From positions 633,649 to 697,648 of the forward strand of contig MU277677.1 in the NCBI GenBank assembly GCA_022385805.1: a stretch of DNA of 64,000 nt. The letters run 5' to 3'. Source of the stretch: Pilatotrama ljubarskyi. Lineage: Eukaryota; Basidiomycota; Agaricomycetes; Polyporales; Polyporaceae. The translations under genes and the position numbers were made by a program. Numbering within the stretch: the stretch's first letter is position 1; every line of letters begins with the position of its first letter. The notes below the pieces were generated by a model that was not told the DNA's origin, searched no databases, and saw nothing but the letters and a program-made list of their open reading frames with translations. Positions 63,347 to 64,000 of the stretch are shown here, piece by piece.

Positions 63347-64000
63347 TTAGGCCGAGTCGTAAAACTCAAGGCCGAGTTGGTCTCTGAATCTATTGAACTT
63401 GACGTGACCCAAGTTCTTCGTGAAGAGGTCGGCCGGGTTATCGTTACCGTCGATGTAGAATACTTCGACGAGTCCATTCTCGATGTAGTCGCAAATGGCA
63501 TGGTAACAAATGTCGATATGCTTCGACCGACTTTCAGTGACTGGGTTCGAGCTCATGAAGAGCGATCCCTGGTTGTCACCGGCGATGCGAATGGGTCCGA
63601 GTTCGTAGCCGATCTCGCCAAGCAAGTTGCGGATCCAGACTACTTGGCGGCTACAGTCGCTGAGCGCCATGTACTCGGCTTCAGTGGAAGAGTGCGCAAC
63701 AGTCTTCTGCGCTCTCGAATTCCAGCTGAAGATACCATTCGCCAACTTCACGAAGTAACCCGTTTGGGAACGTCGTTTCACTGGGTCAGAGGCCCAGTCG
63801 GAGTCCGTGCATGCGCATAAGCCAAGACCCGATGCACCATCGTATACCAGGGAGTATGACCTGGTTCCGATGAGATAGCGGCAGATATACAGCGCGTAAC
63901 TCAGGTGCTTGTGCAAAGGGTTCGCTGCAAACTGCGATAGTTTGGTCACGGCAAATGCGATGTCAGGTCGTGTACCCAACATGATGTACAGCAGGGATCC
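63347..64000 (-). mobile_element. Ty1/copia retrotransposon, RNase H end of pol, continues past the window
   Basis: An uninterrupted frame from the right edge to the stop at 63,347 carries the end of the reverse transcriptase (GSLLYIMLGTRPDIAFAVTK, LSQFAANPLHKH) and a full RNase H domain: ACTDSDWASDPVKRRSQTGY, FSWNSRAQKTVAHSSTEAEY with MALSDCSRQVVWIRNLL, IAGDNQGSLFMSSNPVTESR, SKHIDICYHAICDYIENGLV and NPADLFTKNLGHVKFNRFRD. The D, E, D catalytic residues are in place and there is no stop or frameshift in 650 bp, so this copy is much younger than the other copia remnant. Polypurine tract and LTR follow immediately downstream. Confidence 0.9.

Overview
The window is genomic DNA of a basidiomycete fungus, most likely an agaricomycete of the polypore type. 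The evidence is many 45-70 nt GT-AG introns per gene, dense genes on both strands, fungal homologues such as a Met30-type F-box/WD40 protein, a PA14-containing GH3 beta-glucosidase and a bestrophin-like UPF0187 channel, and transposon families typical of Agaricomycetes. All exon structures were spliced by eye, so individual splice sites may be off by a few bases.

Layout. (1) 1-11,570 is an accessory region. It holds the 3' part of a Plavaka-like transposase, an assembly gap whose two flanks are the same 411 bp, an apparently intact TET/JBP-type 2-oxoglutarate/Fe(II) dioxygenase gene (3,747-5,705), an intact gene of unknown function (6,570-8,841), a tRNA-like relic, a GC-rich fold-back cluster and a decayed trypsin-fold protease-like gene broken at a run of 17 G. 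(2) 11,577-51,218 is a gene-dense core: PEX6, GAR1, a Mis14/Nsl1-like kinetochore protein, a frameshifted F-box gene, a C2orf76/UPF0538 homologue, a GH3 beta-glucosidase, an RBM5/10-like RNA-binding protein, complex I NDUFB4, COQ7, an HN1/Jupiter-like protein, tRNA-Leu(UAA), a Met30-like protein, a GSK3 kinase, complex I NDUFV2, a bestrophin-like channel, myosin V, a ZFAND1/Cuz1-like AN1 zinc-finger protein, the ESCRT-III subunit Vps2 and the Golgi tether COG4. Many neighbours are convergent with stop codons about 100-200 bp apart, or divergent with very short shared promoters. (3) 51,219-64,000 is a nested transposon island. It contains a large decayed transposase-like gene, a truncated copia element with a candidate LTR, a pogo-like DDE remnant, a CpG-depleted partial copy of COG4, two SINE-like elements in inverted orientation, and the 3' end of a better preserved copia element that leaves the window.

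The core genes are housekeeping genes of peroxisome import, snoRNP assembly, respiration and ubiquinone synthesis, secretion and endosomal sorting, ubiquitin ligation and signalling; they do not form one pathway. NDUFB4, COQ7 and NDUFV2 lie within 10 kb of one another. The most interesting material is in the two accessory regions. The TET/JBP-type gene (a family that oxidises 5-methylcytosine) lies on the same segment as a duplicated COG4 fragment whose substitutions are dominated by CpG to TpG/CpA changes, the expected trace of methylation of repeats. The large gene at 51.3-56.7 kb belongs to an abundant agaricomycete family without an established name that I know of, with a candidate D-D-E catalytic triad.
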